From the IMG/VR virus record IMGVR_UViG_3300042870_001314, positions 1-21,510 of that record: a stretch of DNA of 21,510 nucleotides; one strand, written 5' to 3'. Below, in pieces: positions 1-6,130 of the stretch (its first letter is position 1; each line of letters opens with the position of its first letter). The DNA is from a virus. The notes beneath the pieces were generated by a model. That model was given only the letters and a program-made list of their open reading frames with translations. It was not told the origin of the DNA and did no database searches. The position numbers and the translations under genes were made by a program.

Positions 1-179
1 CATCGGGTCCAACTACCCACGGGGCCGGTGACCTATACGCGAAGAAGCCGAGCGATTGGTACTCGCCCGGCTCTTCTAAGACACCTCCGCCAACCACCTA
101 TGGCGTGTCAGTTCCTGACTTCAAGTCTACAGGACTTGCAGGCGATTGCACACTCGTGGCTTTGGCGAGGAAGGCCAAA

Positions 180-1016
180 GTGACTTTACGAGTTGAGGAT
201 AGGAAACAGTTCACCGTTGTCGATTCCCGGACTATCAACGACCGCACGTTGTCGTTGCGGGCGAGAGGACTTCTGGTATGGCTATTAGATAAGCCAGATG
301 GGTGGCGGGTGAACTCGCAAGACATCAGCAAGCATTGCCCGGAGGGGCGAGAGGCGATTCGAACAGCAATCGCAGAGTTGGAGCAGGCGGGTTATCTGAC
401 TCGGCTGAAATACCAGTTGGCTGACGGCCAGTGGTTTACAGAAACGGTTGTCCGGGAACTTCCTGAGAGCGTTGATTCAACCGACGACCGGAAACCCGTC
501 TCCGGTCCTATTGGTGAGAAAACCGACGACCGGAAACCCGACCTCGGTTTTCCGGGCGCTATTATCAGTACTAAGAGTCAAGACTATAAAGAGACTAATA
601 CTTATGTCGATGAAACTCTTTCTTTGCCACCAAGGTCTGAACTCCAACTTGTATCGGTTGGAGAGATAACAAAAAACGCGGGAACGGCAGAGCGGGTTAT
701 GGAAGCGTGGGTTGAGGCCACTGGGCGCGCTCCGGGGAAAGTGAAGTTGAATGCGAAACGGCGCGCGGCTGTTGCTGCCCGTTTGCGGGAGGGATACACG
801 GAGGAAGACCTGATTGCTGCGGCACGGGGGATTGCTTTATCTGCGTGGCACATGGGAGATAACCCTGACGGCAAGAAGTTCGACGATCTGCTTGTAGCGA
901 TTAGGGACGGGGAGCGGGTTGAGCGGTTCAGGGATATATACGATGCGGGCGGGGAACGAGGAAAGATGTCGGCCACGGATCAGGTGATGGCTCTTTACGC
1001 AGAGGAGGGTCGGTGA
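180..1016 (+). CDS. Winged-helix replication initiator-like protein (lambda O-like role)
   Basis: Likely DNA-binding replication protein. From the chosen start, residues about 10-80 form a winged helix-turn-helix (FTVVDSRTINDRTLSLRARG, LLVWLLDKPDGWRV, then a recognition-helix region and GYLTR), the pattern of phage replication-organiser proteins. A polar linker of about residues 90-160 contains a repeated TDDRKP, and a C-terminal helical domain (about 175-265; RVMEAWVEATG, RLREGYTEEDLIAAARGIA) resembles the C-terminal parts of phage initiators. GTG 180 is chosen because GAGGAAGG lies about six bases upstream; GTG 105 is in frame but has no ribosome-binding site. The frame is open to the left window edge, so a longer product or a fusion cannot be excluded. 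It overlaps the next gene by GTGA. Helicase-loading neighbours support a replication role. The repeats in its linker region may be the origin itself. Confidence 0.8.
   Translation: MTLRVEDRKQFTVVDSRTINDRTLSLRARGLLVWLLDKPDGWRVNSQDISKHCPEGREAIRTAIAELEQAGYLTRLKYQLADGQWFTETVVRELPESVDSTDDRKPVSGPIGEKTDDRKPDLGFPGAIISTKSQDYKETNTYVDETLSLPPRSELQLVSVGEITKNAGTAERVMEAWVEATGRAPGKVKLNAKRRAAVAARLREGYTEEDLIAAARGIALSAWHMGDNPDGKKFDDLLVAIRDGERVERFRDIYDAGGERGKMSATDQVMALYAEEGR
479..622. other. Candidate replication origin inside the initiator gene
   Basis: A 20-bp direct repeat (AACCGACGACCGGAAACCCG) occurs at 479-498 and 521-540, a 42-bp period that keeps reading frame. Inverted repeats surround it: GACCGGA 486-492 with TCCGGTC 501-507, and AAAACCGA 519-526 with TCGGTTTT 544-551. 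Immediately downstream, about 560-622 is distinctly AT-rich compared with the rest of the gene. Iterons followed by an AT-rich unwinding region inside the initiator gene is the arrangement of lambda ori within O. The function is inferred from this resemblance. Confidence 0.45.
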
Positions 1017-1450
1017 ATCTTGGAGAGGCGGGGCAGGTGGTGCGGCTGTTGGAGTTTGGCTGGTCGCAGAAGTTCCCGCCGGAGATGGCGTTGGTCTATG
1101 TGGAGTGCCTGCGTGGTTTGCCGTATAGGGCCACTAGAGCGGGGGTGGAGGCGATGCTGCGGACTGAGGAGTTCCGCCCGTCTGTGGCCGCTGTGTGCAG
1201 AGCAGCTACGGGCGCGCCGGACGAGGCGGCTGCGTTGGTTGGCGCTGAACGCTGGTTGGCCTATCGGGAGCAGATGCGTTTCGTGAACGGCTCGGGTTAC
1301 GTTCCTGTCCGTCCAGACGTTCATACTCTGGTCGTTGAGTCGTGTGCCGGATTATCTGCGGGGATGTTTGGTTGGCAAACACGGTTCAGAGGCTCTTATG
1401 AAGTGCGGGTTCAAAATGTGTTGTCCGGGCTGAAGGAGTTAGAAGCATGA
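1013..1450 (+). CDS. G39P-like helicase loader protein
   Basis: Small protein of 145 residues whose N-terminal 65 residues follow the pattern of the phage helicase loader/inhibitor family (G39P of SPP1): a helix, then FPPEMALVYVECLRGLPYRA, then a helix ending TEEFRPSVAAVCRAA, equivalent to the family's KxFPPTIADI ending. Such proteins bind the hexameric helicase and deliver it to the origin-bound initiator. The rest is less recognisable. Start GTG overlaps the upstream stop (GTGA) with GAGGAGGG a few bases before it. It ends in an ATGA overlap with the helicase gene. Position between an initiator-like and a helicase gene strongly supports the loader role; sequence similarity alone is modest. 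Confidence 0.65.
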   Translation: MNLGEAGQVVRLLEFGWSQKFPPEMALVYVECLRGLPYRATRAGVEAMLRTEEFRPSVAAVCRAATGAPDEAAALVGAERWLAYREQMRFVNGSGYVPVRPDVHTLVVESCAGLSAGMFGWQTRFRGSYEVRVQNVLSGLKELEA

Positions 1451-2724
1451 AGGAACGTTTGCCGCCATACGACGTCGAAGCTGAGGAGGCGTTGGTTGGG
1501 GCGATGATATTAAACAACGACGCTATCGGTGAGGTGTTGCCGCTGTGTTCAGCGGAGGATCTCTACACGCCACGCCTGAAGGCCCTGTATGCGACGATGG
1601 CTGGTATGTATGGGCGTGGGGAGCCGGTGGACGCTACGACGCTCTCCGGCGCGCTGACGCTCGCTGAGGGCGAGGGTGCCTATGGCGGGGCGGCGGCGAT
1701 TATGACCCTCGTCGCTAACGCGGGTTTCGTATCAAACGTCACGGCTTACGCGACGCGAGTTGTGAAATGCGCTGCGTACAGGAAACTGATTAGCGCGTGC
1801 AAAGACATTGGCGAGCGGGCATTCGACCAAGACGGCGACCCTTCCGAGCTTGGCGACATATTGAATGCGGCGGTGCTGGACATCCACAAGTCGGATGTGG
1901 TGGAAGTCCCCGGCGACGTTTGGACGATTGACGGGTTCCTAGATCGGCCCATTTCCGAGCGCCCGGCGTGGGTGATTCCCGGCTTGATGCGGGTTGGTTG
2001 GCGGGTGATGGTTGTAGCTCAGGAGGGGATTGGTAAGACGGTCCTGTTGAGGCAGTTAGGAATTGCGGCGGCGCAGGGTATCCACCCGCTCCGCTTCACG
2101 CCTATCCCACCGTGCCGGACGCTGATCGTCGATCTTGAAAACCCAGACGATTCGATTATCGATGTGTGCAACCCGATCCGTACTCAGGTGCTTTCTTCGA
2201 CGAGCAAAGAATACGATGCTGACCGGGCGTGGCTGTGGCACCGTCCGGGCGGGGTGAACCTGCGGTCAAGGCGTGATCGTTCAGAGCTGGAAGCGGTGAT
2301 CGCTCATGTGCGTCCCACGCTGGTTTGCTTAGGACCGATCTATAAAGCCTATCGGGTAGAGGCTCGGGAATCCGATGAGCAAGCGTCCGCTGAAGTGATG
2401 TCTGTGTTTGACGACCTGCGTACCCGCTACGGGTTTGGTTTAATACTTGAACACCACGCGCCAAAGGGATCTGGCGGGACACGAGATTTGATGCCTTACG
2501 GTTCGAGCCTGTGGTTACGGTGGCCTGAGATCGGGTTGAAACTTGAATCCACTTCTGACGGCAACGAGGTTATGGAGGTTGGCCGGTGGCGGGGGGACAG
2601 GCTGGAAAACGATTGGCCGGATGTTATTGAACGCTCCAGCCCTTGGCCGTGGAAGGGTGTTTGGCAACTAGAGTCTGGTTGGCAACAACCGAGAGATCGT
2701 TGGGACGAGGAGGTTCCGTACTGA
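1447..2724 (+). CDS. Replicative helicase: DnaB N-terminal domain fused to RecA/RepA-type ATPase
   Basis: Predicted hexameric replicative DNA helicase, 425 residues. Residues about 4-105 match the DnaB N-terminal domain (PPYDVEAEEALVGAMI, then DLYTPRLKALYATM and PVDATTL). Residues about 175-400 are a RecA-fold ATPase: Walker A AQEGIGKT at 191-198, a strand TLIVDLEN at 225-232 with the likely catalytic Glu231, TLVCLGPIYK at 291-300 at the usual Walker B strand, and LILEHHAPKG about 332-341. The ATPase half looks closer to the RepA/AAA_25 group than to canonical DnaB, and the Walker B Asp is replaced by Gly. The first Walker A Gly is Ala. AAGGAGTT precedes the ATG, which overlaps the loader gene stop. 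It is probably the replisome motor recruited by the two upstream products. Confidence 0.85.
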   Translation: MKERLPPYDVEAEEALVGAMILNNDAIGEVLPLCSAEDLYTPRLKALYATMAGMYGRGEPVDATTLSGALTLAEGEGAYGGAAAIMTLVANAGFVSNVTAYATRVVKCAAYRKLISACKDIGERAFDQDGDPSELGDILNAAVLDIHKSDVVEVPGDVWTIDGFLDRPISERPAWVIPGLMRVGWRVMVVAQEGIGKTVLLRQLGIAAAQGIHPLRFTPIPPCRTLIVDLENPDDSIIDVCNPIRTQVLSSTSKEYDADRAWLWHRPGGVNLRSRRDRSELEAVIAHVRPTLVCLGPIYKAYRVEARESDEQASAEVMSVFDDLRTRYGFGLILEHHAPKGSGGTRDLMPYGSSLWLRWPEIGLKLESTSDGNEVMEVGRWRGDRLENDWPDVIERSSPWPWKGVWQLESGWQQPRDRWDEEVPY

Positions 2725-2755
2725 TGGACTCTGAACAACAGGCAAGGATGAGACT

Positions 2756-2989
2756 ATGTATCACGGGAGAGATTGGGACTATGAAATTCAGTCAAAGGTG
2801 TTTGACGAGATGACCCGTGATCTGAACCGCCCGACTGCGACTCCTCGCCGCAAGAAACCTGCACCCGCTGGGGCCGTTGTCGCCGTGACGTTCTTTACTG
2901 TTGCTGCTACTTGGTTGTTTGTTATCGCTCTGTTGATGCCGTGTGTCTGGTTGTTGTGGACTGCCGCTAAGTGGATGTTTAGTTTCTGA
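2756..2989 (+). CDS. Small membrane protein of unknown function
   Basis: 77 residues. The N-terminal half is charged and ends in a basic Pro-rich stretch (PRRKKPAPAG, about 30-40). The C-terminal half, about 41-77, is continuously hydrophobic (VVAVTFFTVAATWLFVIALL, then MPCVWLLWTAAKWMF), enough for one or two membrane segments with a Pro near the middle. The basic stretch before the first segment predicts a cytoplasmic N-terminus. AAGGA lies about eight bases before the ATG. The stop overlaps the next ATG as TGATG. A holin or a membrane anchor for replication are both possible; neither is supported by a specific motif. Confidence 0.65.
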   Translation: MYHGRDWDYEIQSKVFDEMTRDLNRPTATPRRKKPAPAGAVVAVTFFTVAATWLFVIALLMPCVWLLWTAAKWMFSF

Positions 2990-3525
2990 TGCCGTGGGAT
3001 GTGGTGGCTGAGGATGAGGGTTGCCCGGTGTCTACCCCGTGGGGTGTTCGTTTAGAGACAGGTCGGTTGTTGTCGTGTCATGGGTCGAAGCGTGAAGCGT
3101 TAGCTCAGGTGGCTGCGTTGCACGCTAATGAAAACCTTCAGGGCCGTTTGTCTGGCGCTGCGCTATCGGCGCTCGCTGCTTATGTTTCGCTTGCCGATCT
3201 GGACTTGAAGCCTACGGACGCGATGGTTGCTGAAGCGGAGCGTGGCTTGGCTTGGCGGGATGAGTTCAAGCGTGGTGGCGGGGCGGTCGGTGTTGCGCGC
3301 GCTCGTGATATTGCGAATCGGGTGCGGCTGTCGCCGGAGACGGTTCAGCGGATGGCTTCGTATTTCGCGCGCCACGAGATTGATAAAGAGGGGCAGGGGT
3401 TCAACCGTGGCGAGGATGGGTATCCGTCGGCGGGGCGTATCGCTTGGGCGTTGTGGGGTGGCGATCCCGGTAAGAGCTGGGCTGACGCTCGGGTTGTTCA
3501 AATTAGAAATATAAAAGAAACCTGA
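2989..3525 (+). CDS. Conserved phage protein with C-terminal GYPSAGRIAWALWGGD motif
   Basis: 178 residues, function not assigned. The N-terminal 50 residues (PWGVRLETGRLLSCHGSKREALAQ, split here only by reading, then AALHAN) look like the small domain found at the start of some phage head and DNA-associated proteins. The C-terminal half carries RGLAWRDEFKRGGGAVGVAR, then MASYFARHEIDK and YPSAGRIAWALWGGDPGKSW, a block I recall as recurring in phage proteins, sometimes fused to head-maturation or other structural proteins. It starts at the TGATG overlap with the membrane-protein gene and is the last gene of the left rightward operon, followed by a promoter and hairpins. No catalytic motif is evident. 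Confidence 0.75.
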   Translation: MPWDVVAEDEGCPVSTPWGVRLETGRLLSCHGSKREALAQVAALHANENLQGRLSGAALSALAAYVSLADLDLKPTDAMVAEAERGLAWRDEFKRGGGAVGVARARDIANRVRLSPETVQRMASYFARHEIDKEGQGFNRGEDGYPSAGRIAWALWGGDPGKSWADARVVQIRNIKET

Positions 3526-3572
3526 GAAAGATTCCAAATAGACTTGATAGCTGTAGGACCACCAACTACAGT
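3526..3572 (+). promoter_or_regulatory. Promoter A with dyad operator, driving candidate ncRNA
   Basis: Box GAAAGATTCC at 3526-3535, -35 TTGATA at 3544-3549, a 17-base spacer and -10 TACAGT at 3567-3572. The dyad CTGTAG (3551-3556)-N9-CTACAG (3566-3571) spans the spacer and most of the -10. The gap between the AAAGATT box and the -35 is 10 bases. Predicted start of transcription is about 3579. The same layout recurs at four other sites. Confidence 0.6.
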
Positions 3573-3578
3573 AACAGA

Positions 3579-3654
3579 CACATAGGAACGCAAGCCCGGT
3601 TTGGTCGGGGGTTGAGCATCAAGAAGCTCCCCCTTACGCACCGGGCTTCTTCCA
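3579..3654 (+). ncRNA. Candidate structured phage ncRNA downstream of promoter A
   Basis: No ATG or GTG occurs between the predicted start and the hairpins. The RNA would fold into an outer nine-pair stem, AAGCCCGGT (3592-3600) with ACCGGGCTT (3640-3648), enclosing GGGGG and GAGC paired with GCTCCCCC, followed by CTTCTTCC. The hairpin could end the transcript or be its functional part; transcription might continue to the compound hairpin at 3662-3717. AGGAACG at 3584-3590 also occurs early in the other candidate ncRNA at 12675-12837. Not a tRNA: no T-arm sequence and too short between acceptor-like strands. Confidence 0.4.
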
Positions 3655-3661
3655 TTTCACG

Positions 3662-3717
3662 GGGCCACTGGTAAAGGACCAGAGGCGTACCTCTGGCCCT
3701 TTGTAGTTCAGTGGCCC
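3662..3717. terminator. Long compound hairpin between convergent transcription units
   Basis: Outer stem GGGCCACTG (3662-3670) with CAGTGGCCC (3709-3717). Inner stem AAAGG-A-CCAGAGG (3673-3685) with CCTCTGG-C-CCTTT (3690-3702), closed by a CGTA loop. It sits between the rightward operon and the leftward genes and looks the same on either strand, so a bidirectional terminator is the simplest reading, although T-runs are short. It overlaps the last three codons of the leftward 39-residue ORF. Confidence 0.5.
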
Positions 3718-3827
3718 TTCAACCTCTTAGCCCGTAGCGCCGCCCGCCGCTGCTCACGGTTTGGCTTCAAACGCTCTGGGCTATTCCTGCGCAACAGTTC
3801 CGTGGCCGCTTTATAAACATCGGCCAT
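3708..3827 (-). CDS. Small basic peptide, 39 residues, unknown function
   Basis: Encodes MADVYKAATELLRRNSPERL followed by KPNREQRRAALRAKRLKGH. It is predicted helical with a strongly basic C-terminal half (REQRRAALRAKRLK). GGGGAG lies seven bases before the ATG. It follows the ribbon-helix-helix gene by about 46 bases on the same strand, suggesting co-transcription, and its stop codon sits in the arm of the compound hairpin. The region is otherwise without any gene, and the composition is like the neighbours. A nucleic-acid-binding accessory peptide is possible. Too short for family assignment. Confidence 0.5.
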   Translation of the reverse strand: MADVYKAATELLRRNSPERLKPNREQRRAALRAKRLKGH

Positions 3828-3873
3828 CGCGTCGCTCCCCGGACCCTCAACCTCTACTTGAGGTTCAGGCTCG

Positions 3874-4290
3874 CTACGAGTCAAGAGAAGCGAGGGCGGC
3901 GGCGATCCGGTCGGCCACGGTTGGCTCGGCTGCTGCTGGCTCGGTTGCTGGCACTACTTCGTCAAGCGCCTCAAAGTCATCCGTGGCAAGAGCGATGTCA
4001 CGGTCTGCCTGCTCGGAGGAAACTACTGGAGCGGTTGGGGCCACTGGTGCGGCGGGCGTGTCAGCAACCTTCAGCGGTTTAGGTTCTACCACCGGGGCTT
4101 CTTCTAGCCGCATTACAAGGGATCGAAGTATCCCTGATCGCGATTCCCCTTTGGCCGCTGCCCAACCGTCAAGCCGGTCGATCTGCGAAGGTGAAAGGCT
4201 GAAGCTGTACGTCTTCAGTTTCTCATCGGTCTTGAGCGGTCGCCCGGTTTTACGCTGGGCGATTGGTTCTGTTTCTGTGTTTGGTTCCAT
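3874..4290 (-). CDS. Ribbon-helix-helix (CopG/Arc-like) DNA-binding protein
   Basis: 138 residues from ATG 4290. Residues about 14-62 (KTGRPLKTDEKLKTYSFSLS, then IDRLDGWAAAKGESRSGILRSLV) fit a ribbon-helix-helix: a basic arm, a beta strand alternating polar residues (KTYSFSLS), then two helices with the SRSGILRSLV pattern. The rest (about 65-138) is a low-complexity Pro/Val/Ala/Glu tail ending in a helix (TVADRIAAALASLDS), perhaps for oligomer or partner contacts. The start is preferred over upstream ATGs because TATGGT is exactly six bases before it, the leaderless geometry seen elsewhere here. A GGAAATCTTC box lies about 48 bases upstream. It is a candidate regulator of the CTGTAG-N9-CTACAG sites, or a partition-like protein; the ligand is unknown. 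Confidence 0.75.
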   Translation of the reverse strand: MEPNTETEPIAQRKTGRPLKTDEKLKTYSFSLSPSQIDRLDGWAAAKGESRSGILRSLVMRLEEAPVVEPKPLKVADTPAAPVAPTAPVVSSEQADRDIALATDDFEALDEVVPATEPAAAEPTVADRIAAALASLDS

Positions 4291-4296
4291 GCGCCA

Positions 4297-4302
4297 ACCA
4301 TA
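4297..4302 (-). promoter_or_regulatory. -10 box of the leaderless ribbon-helix-helix gene
   Basis: TATGGT on the minus strand followed by six bases (TGGCGC) and ATG 4290, so the expected transcription start is the A of the start codon. No Shine-Dalgarno sequence is possible. Confidence 0.45.
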
Positions 4303-4369
4303 ACATTTCATATGGACGCAAATATGAAAGTGCTGTGGGAAATCTTCGGACCCCGGCCCGACCCGGACT

Positions 4370-4612
4370 TCACACTGGTTTGGCTGCGTCTGTAATCCCT
4401 TGGACGATAAGAGCAGCAACCTGAATCGCGTCTTCTGGTTTGACTAAGAAATGGATCGTGTGGTGACCGGACGAATTCTTTGCAAGTATTTCAAAGGCCA
4501 GATATGTCGACACGCCATCGTCGTCAATTGAAGCAACATGCCCAATAGCAATTTCTTCTAAACGGGGCGGATCGGATTCAAGCCACTCGGGTTCATAGTC
4601 TTCTTCGTACAC
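4370..4612 (-). CDS. Hypothetical acidic protein, 80 residues
   Basis: Unrecognised. The N-terminus is very acidic (MYEEDYEPEWLESDPPRLEE), followed by what look like alternating strands (IAIGHVASIDD, STYLAFEILAKN, HHTIHFLVKPEDA) and a C-terminal helix (IQVAALIVQGITDAA). This could be a small alpha/beta fold. The GTG start has no ribosome-binding site but is preceded by TATCCT with a seven-base gap, compatible with a leaderless transcript. It is divergent from the HNH gene at 4675; the 62 bases between them hold both promoters. The ribbon-helix-helix gene downstream has its own -10 box. Confidence 0.6.
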   Translation of the reverse strand: MYEEDYEPEWLESDPPRLEEIAIGHVASIDDDGVSTYLAFEILAKNSSGHHTIHFLVKPEDAIQVAALIVQGITDAAKPV

Positions 4613-4674
4613 GGGATGCAGGATAGTTGGCGGCTTAGACGTTTACGGTCTATCTGGAAAGATAACCTGCGGGT
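4613..4674. promoter_or_regulatory. Divergent promoter region with two leaderless -10 boxes
   Basis: Leftward: TATCCT (4625-4620) then seven bases then GTG 4612. Rightward: TAACCT (4663-4668), six bases (GCGGGT) then GTG 4675. No convincing -35 hexamer was found for either. No ribosome-binding site is available upstream of either start. Confidence 0.45.
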
Positions 4675-5034
4675 GTGAAACGTTCAGGGTTGAAATCACG
4701 GTCAGCGAAGCGGCAGCGGTTAATGGCCACTGATCGGATTCCGCGAATCGAAGCGTTGGTTGACGCAGGCGTTGGATGTTTGATCTGCCCAATGTTTGAG
4801 GAGGCGGGTTTGGAGATCCGTTGTGCTGGTCGGATTCAGGGATTGCACGAGCGTAGGAAACGGTCGGCGGGTGGGAGTCTGGTCAATCCTGAGAACCTGA
4901 TACCGGCGTGCAATTGGTCTAACGGTTTTGTTGAGGATCAACCGGCGCTGATTCGTGACCTGTTTGGTCAGGCATTGGTTGTCCGGGAAGGCGACGAAGA
5001 TTGGGAGCGGCTCGGTGCGCGCAATGACCGCTGA
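4675..5034 (+). CDS. HNH-type nuclease-like protein
   Basis: 119 residues with a probable HNH/beta-beta-alpha-metal module: C35-x2-C38 (GCLICPMFEEAG), H58 in GLHERRKRSAGG, N71-N74 in NPENLIPAC, C79, and CNWSNGFVED where the last metal ligand of classic HNH is Asn83. This HNN-like variant is common in phage proteins that nick or cut DNA, often near packaging or replication genes. The first 20 residues are strongly basic (MKRSGLKSRSAKRQR). The GTG start is exactly six bases after TAACCT, suggesting a leaderless message. It overlaps the next ORF in ATGACCGCTGA. Activity is likely but not certain because the last histidine is absent. Confidence 0.65.
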   Translation: MKRSGLKSRSAKRQRLMATDRIPRIEALVDAGVGCLICPMFEEAGLEIRCAGRIQGLHERRKRSAGGSLVNPENLIPACNWSNGFVEDQPALIRDLFGQALVVREGDEDWERLGARNDR

Positions 5035-5209
5035 CCAAGTTTGGTTTGACGTGAAACGTAAAGGGCCACGGAGTTGGTCGTGGTCTGTTTGGCAGGGTGC
5101 GCGAATCGTGAAGTCCGGTCGCTGCCCTGCTCACGGGATTGCTTTTATGGTTGGCGGCATTTCTGCTTCCCGGACAAGGGCGGATACGTTTTGGGATTCG
5201 AGACGGTGA
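5024..5209 (+). CDS. Hypothetical small protein
   Basis: 61 residues beginning MTADQVWFDVKRKGPRSWSW. Notable for Trp content (WFDV, SWSWSVW, FWDS) and a predicted small beta sheet: charged strand, turn, SVWQGARIVKSG, then GIAFMVGGISASRTRAD. The start ATG overlaps the stop of the HNH gene by 11 bases; in-frame earlier starts exist but would extend the overlap. Its stop overlaps the next start as GTGA. The chain of overlaps shows it belongs to the HNH-to-VRR-NUC operon. No family recognised. Confidence 0.55.
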   Translation: MTADQVWFDVKRKGPRSWSWSVWQGARIVKSGRCPAHGIAFMVGGISASRTRADTFWDSRR

Positions 5210-5418
5210 GATTTCATATTGCCCCTGACTCTCTTGAGGCGGCTGTTATCGAAGCTGCTCAGGAAGGCCACGGGTTGATACTCGCGATGAGTAGCGTGTA
5301 TCTGTTCGGTGTTGAGGGGATGCCAGTTGGCAAGGTTGCGGGTTTGTGGAATGTCGAATTTACGGAGGAGCAGGTGTGGGAGATGTTAGAAAATAGAGCG
5401 GTCGGGGTGAAGCCGTGA
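5206..5418 (+). CDS. Hypothetical small protein
   Basis: 70 residues beginning MRFHIAPDSLEAAVIEAAQE. Predicted alpha/beta; the C-terminus FTEEQVWEMLENRAVGVKP is a likely helix. The GTG start is chosen because it overlaps the previous stop (GTGA), the same junction used by its neighbours on both sides. An earlier in-frame start would overlap the previous gene by over 130 bases with a Cys-rich sequence unlike the rest. No family recognised. Co-transcribed with nucleases. Confidence 0.6.
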   Translation: MRFHIAPDSLEAAVIEAAQEGHGLILAMSSVYLFGVEGMPVGKVAGLWNVEFTEEQVWEMLENRAVGVKP

Positions 5419-5807
5419 GCGCGCGTCTTACTCCAAAGGAGCAGGCGCTCCGGTTAGTGACGGAGCGTGAATTGCAAAGTCGGTTGATGGCGTTTGCCCG
5501 GTTGTACGGGTGGCGGGTCGCGCACTTTCATGATTCGAGACGGCAGGTAAAGCCGGGGGTGTTTGTTGGCGACGCTGACGCTAAGGGGTTTCCTGATCTC
5601 GCGTTGGTGCATCCGAGGTTTGGATTTGCGTGTTTGGAGTTGAAGAAAGAGCTGGGGAAGTTGTCGCCGGAGCAGATCGATTGGTTGGATGATTTGGTGC
5701 GGGCTGGTGTTCCTGCGTTGGTGGTGCGCCCGTCGCGTGAGCTTGAGGTTTGCGGGTGGTTGTCGCGTGGGTTTCCTGCGGTGGGTGTTGTTGCGGGGCT
5801 GCGTTAA
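5415..5807 (+). CDS. VRR-NUC family nuclease
   Basis: 130 residues covering a complete VRR-NUC (PD-(D/E)XK superfamily) domain. Visible motifs: N-terminal helix with Glu17/Glu19 (TERELQSRLM), the GFPDLALV strand with Asp61, CLELKKE with Glu75-x-Lys77, and the LSPEQIDWLDDL helix with Gln87, which is the family's conserved downstream Gln. Ends with a VPALVVRPSRELE strand-helix. VRR-NUC proteins act on branched or flap DNA; phage copies are thought to help replication, recombination or packaging as resolvase-like enzymes. It starts at a GTGA overlap and ends the HNH operon. Only promoter B and short untranslated sequence follow. Confidence 0.88.
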   Translation: MSARLTPKEQALRLVTERELQSRLMAFARLYGWRVAHFHDSRRQVKPGVFVGDADAKGFPDLALVHPRFGFACLELKKELGKLSPEQIDWLDDLVRAGVPALVVRPSRELEVCGWLSRGFPAVGVVAGLR

Positions 5808-5823
5808 CGTGAAAGCTATTTGA

Positions 5824-5871
5824 GAAAGATTCCAACTGGTGTCGCATAGTGTCCTACAGGGCTGCTACAGT
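5824..5871 (+). promoter_or_regulatory. Promoter B for the leaderless gene at 5878
   Basis: GAAAGATTCC box at about 5824-5833 as in promoter A, and -10 TACAGT at 5866-5871, exactly six bases before ATG 5878. The left dyad arm is degenerate; instead CTACAG is present twice (5854-5859 and 5865-5870) as a direct repeat. No clear -35. Confidence 0.5.
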
Positions 5872-5877
5872 ATGGGC

Positions 5878-6042
5878 ATGGACAACATTGAACGCACAGC
5901 AGTATGGAGCTACAACGAGCGAGACGTAGCTTGGCTGCTTCACAAAGGTTGGCGAACGGAAGTCATCACTTGCGACGGCACGCTCGTAGAGGTTTGGATC
6001 GCACCCCCAATCGAAGAGGCCACGGCCAACGAGCAGGCCTAA
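5878..6042 (+). CDS. Small hypothetical protein, 54 residues
   Basis: Starts MDNIERTAVWSYNERDVAWL and ends in an acidic Ala-rich tail. The core (ERDVAWLLHKGWRTEVITCD) looks like a helix followed by beta strands, ending VEVWIAPPIEE. No family recognised. ATG 5878 is preferred: TACAGT, six bases, ATG gives a leaderless message. An ATG six bases earlier is in frame but would lie before the expected transcription start. Monocistronic, followed by promoter C. Confidence 0.6.
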   Translation: MDNIERTAVWSYNERDVAWLLHKGWRTEVITCDGTLVEVWIAPPIEEATANEQA

Positions 6043-6054
6043 TAAATAAATAAG

Positions 6055-6100
6055 AAATCTTACGGTTTGGCTTGCAAGCCGTAGGACGACGAGCTACAGT
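6055..6100 (+). promoter_or_regulatory. Promoter C with dyad operator for the paralogue operon
   Basis: AAATCTT at 6055-6061, ten bases, -35 TTGCAA at 6072-6077, a 17-base spacer, -10 TACAGT at 6095-6100. Dyad CCGTAG (6079-6084)-N9-CTACAG (6094-6099), one mismatch from the consensus. A perfect 12-bp palindrome GGCTTGCAAGCC (6069-6080) overlaps the -35. The transcript would have a leader of about 24 bases with AAGGAG before ATG 6131, so this one is not leaderless. Confidence 0.6.
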
Positions 6101-6130
6101 TATTACACAACGAACAAGGAGAACAGCAAG

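Noticed and set aside
2724-2813. 29-codon ORF starting at the TGATG after the helicase gene
   Set aside because: It overlaps the better supported membrane-protein gene by 58 bases in another frame, has long SD spacing and an unremarkable sequence.
3592-3648. tRNA-like acceptor stem (AAGCCCGGT/ACCGGGCTT)
   Set aside because: Distance between strands is too short, there is no T-arm consensus and the inner fold is a single bulged hairpin.
3761-4303. Rightward ORF opposite the ribbon-helix-helix gene
   Set aside because: Ser/Arg/Ala-rich antisense translation; the minus strand has the recognisable domain and leaderless promoter.
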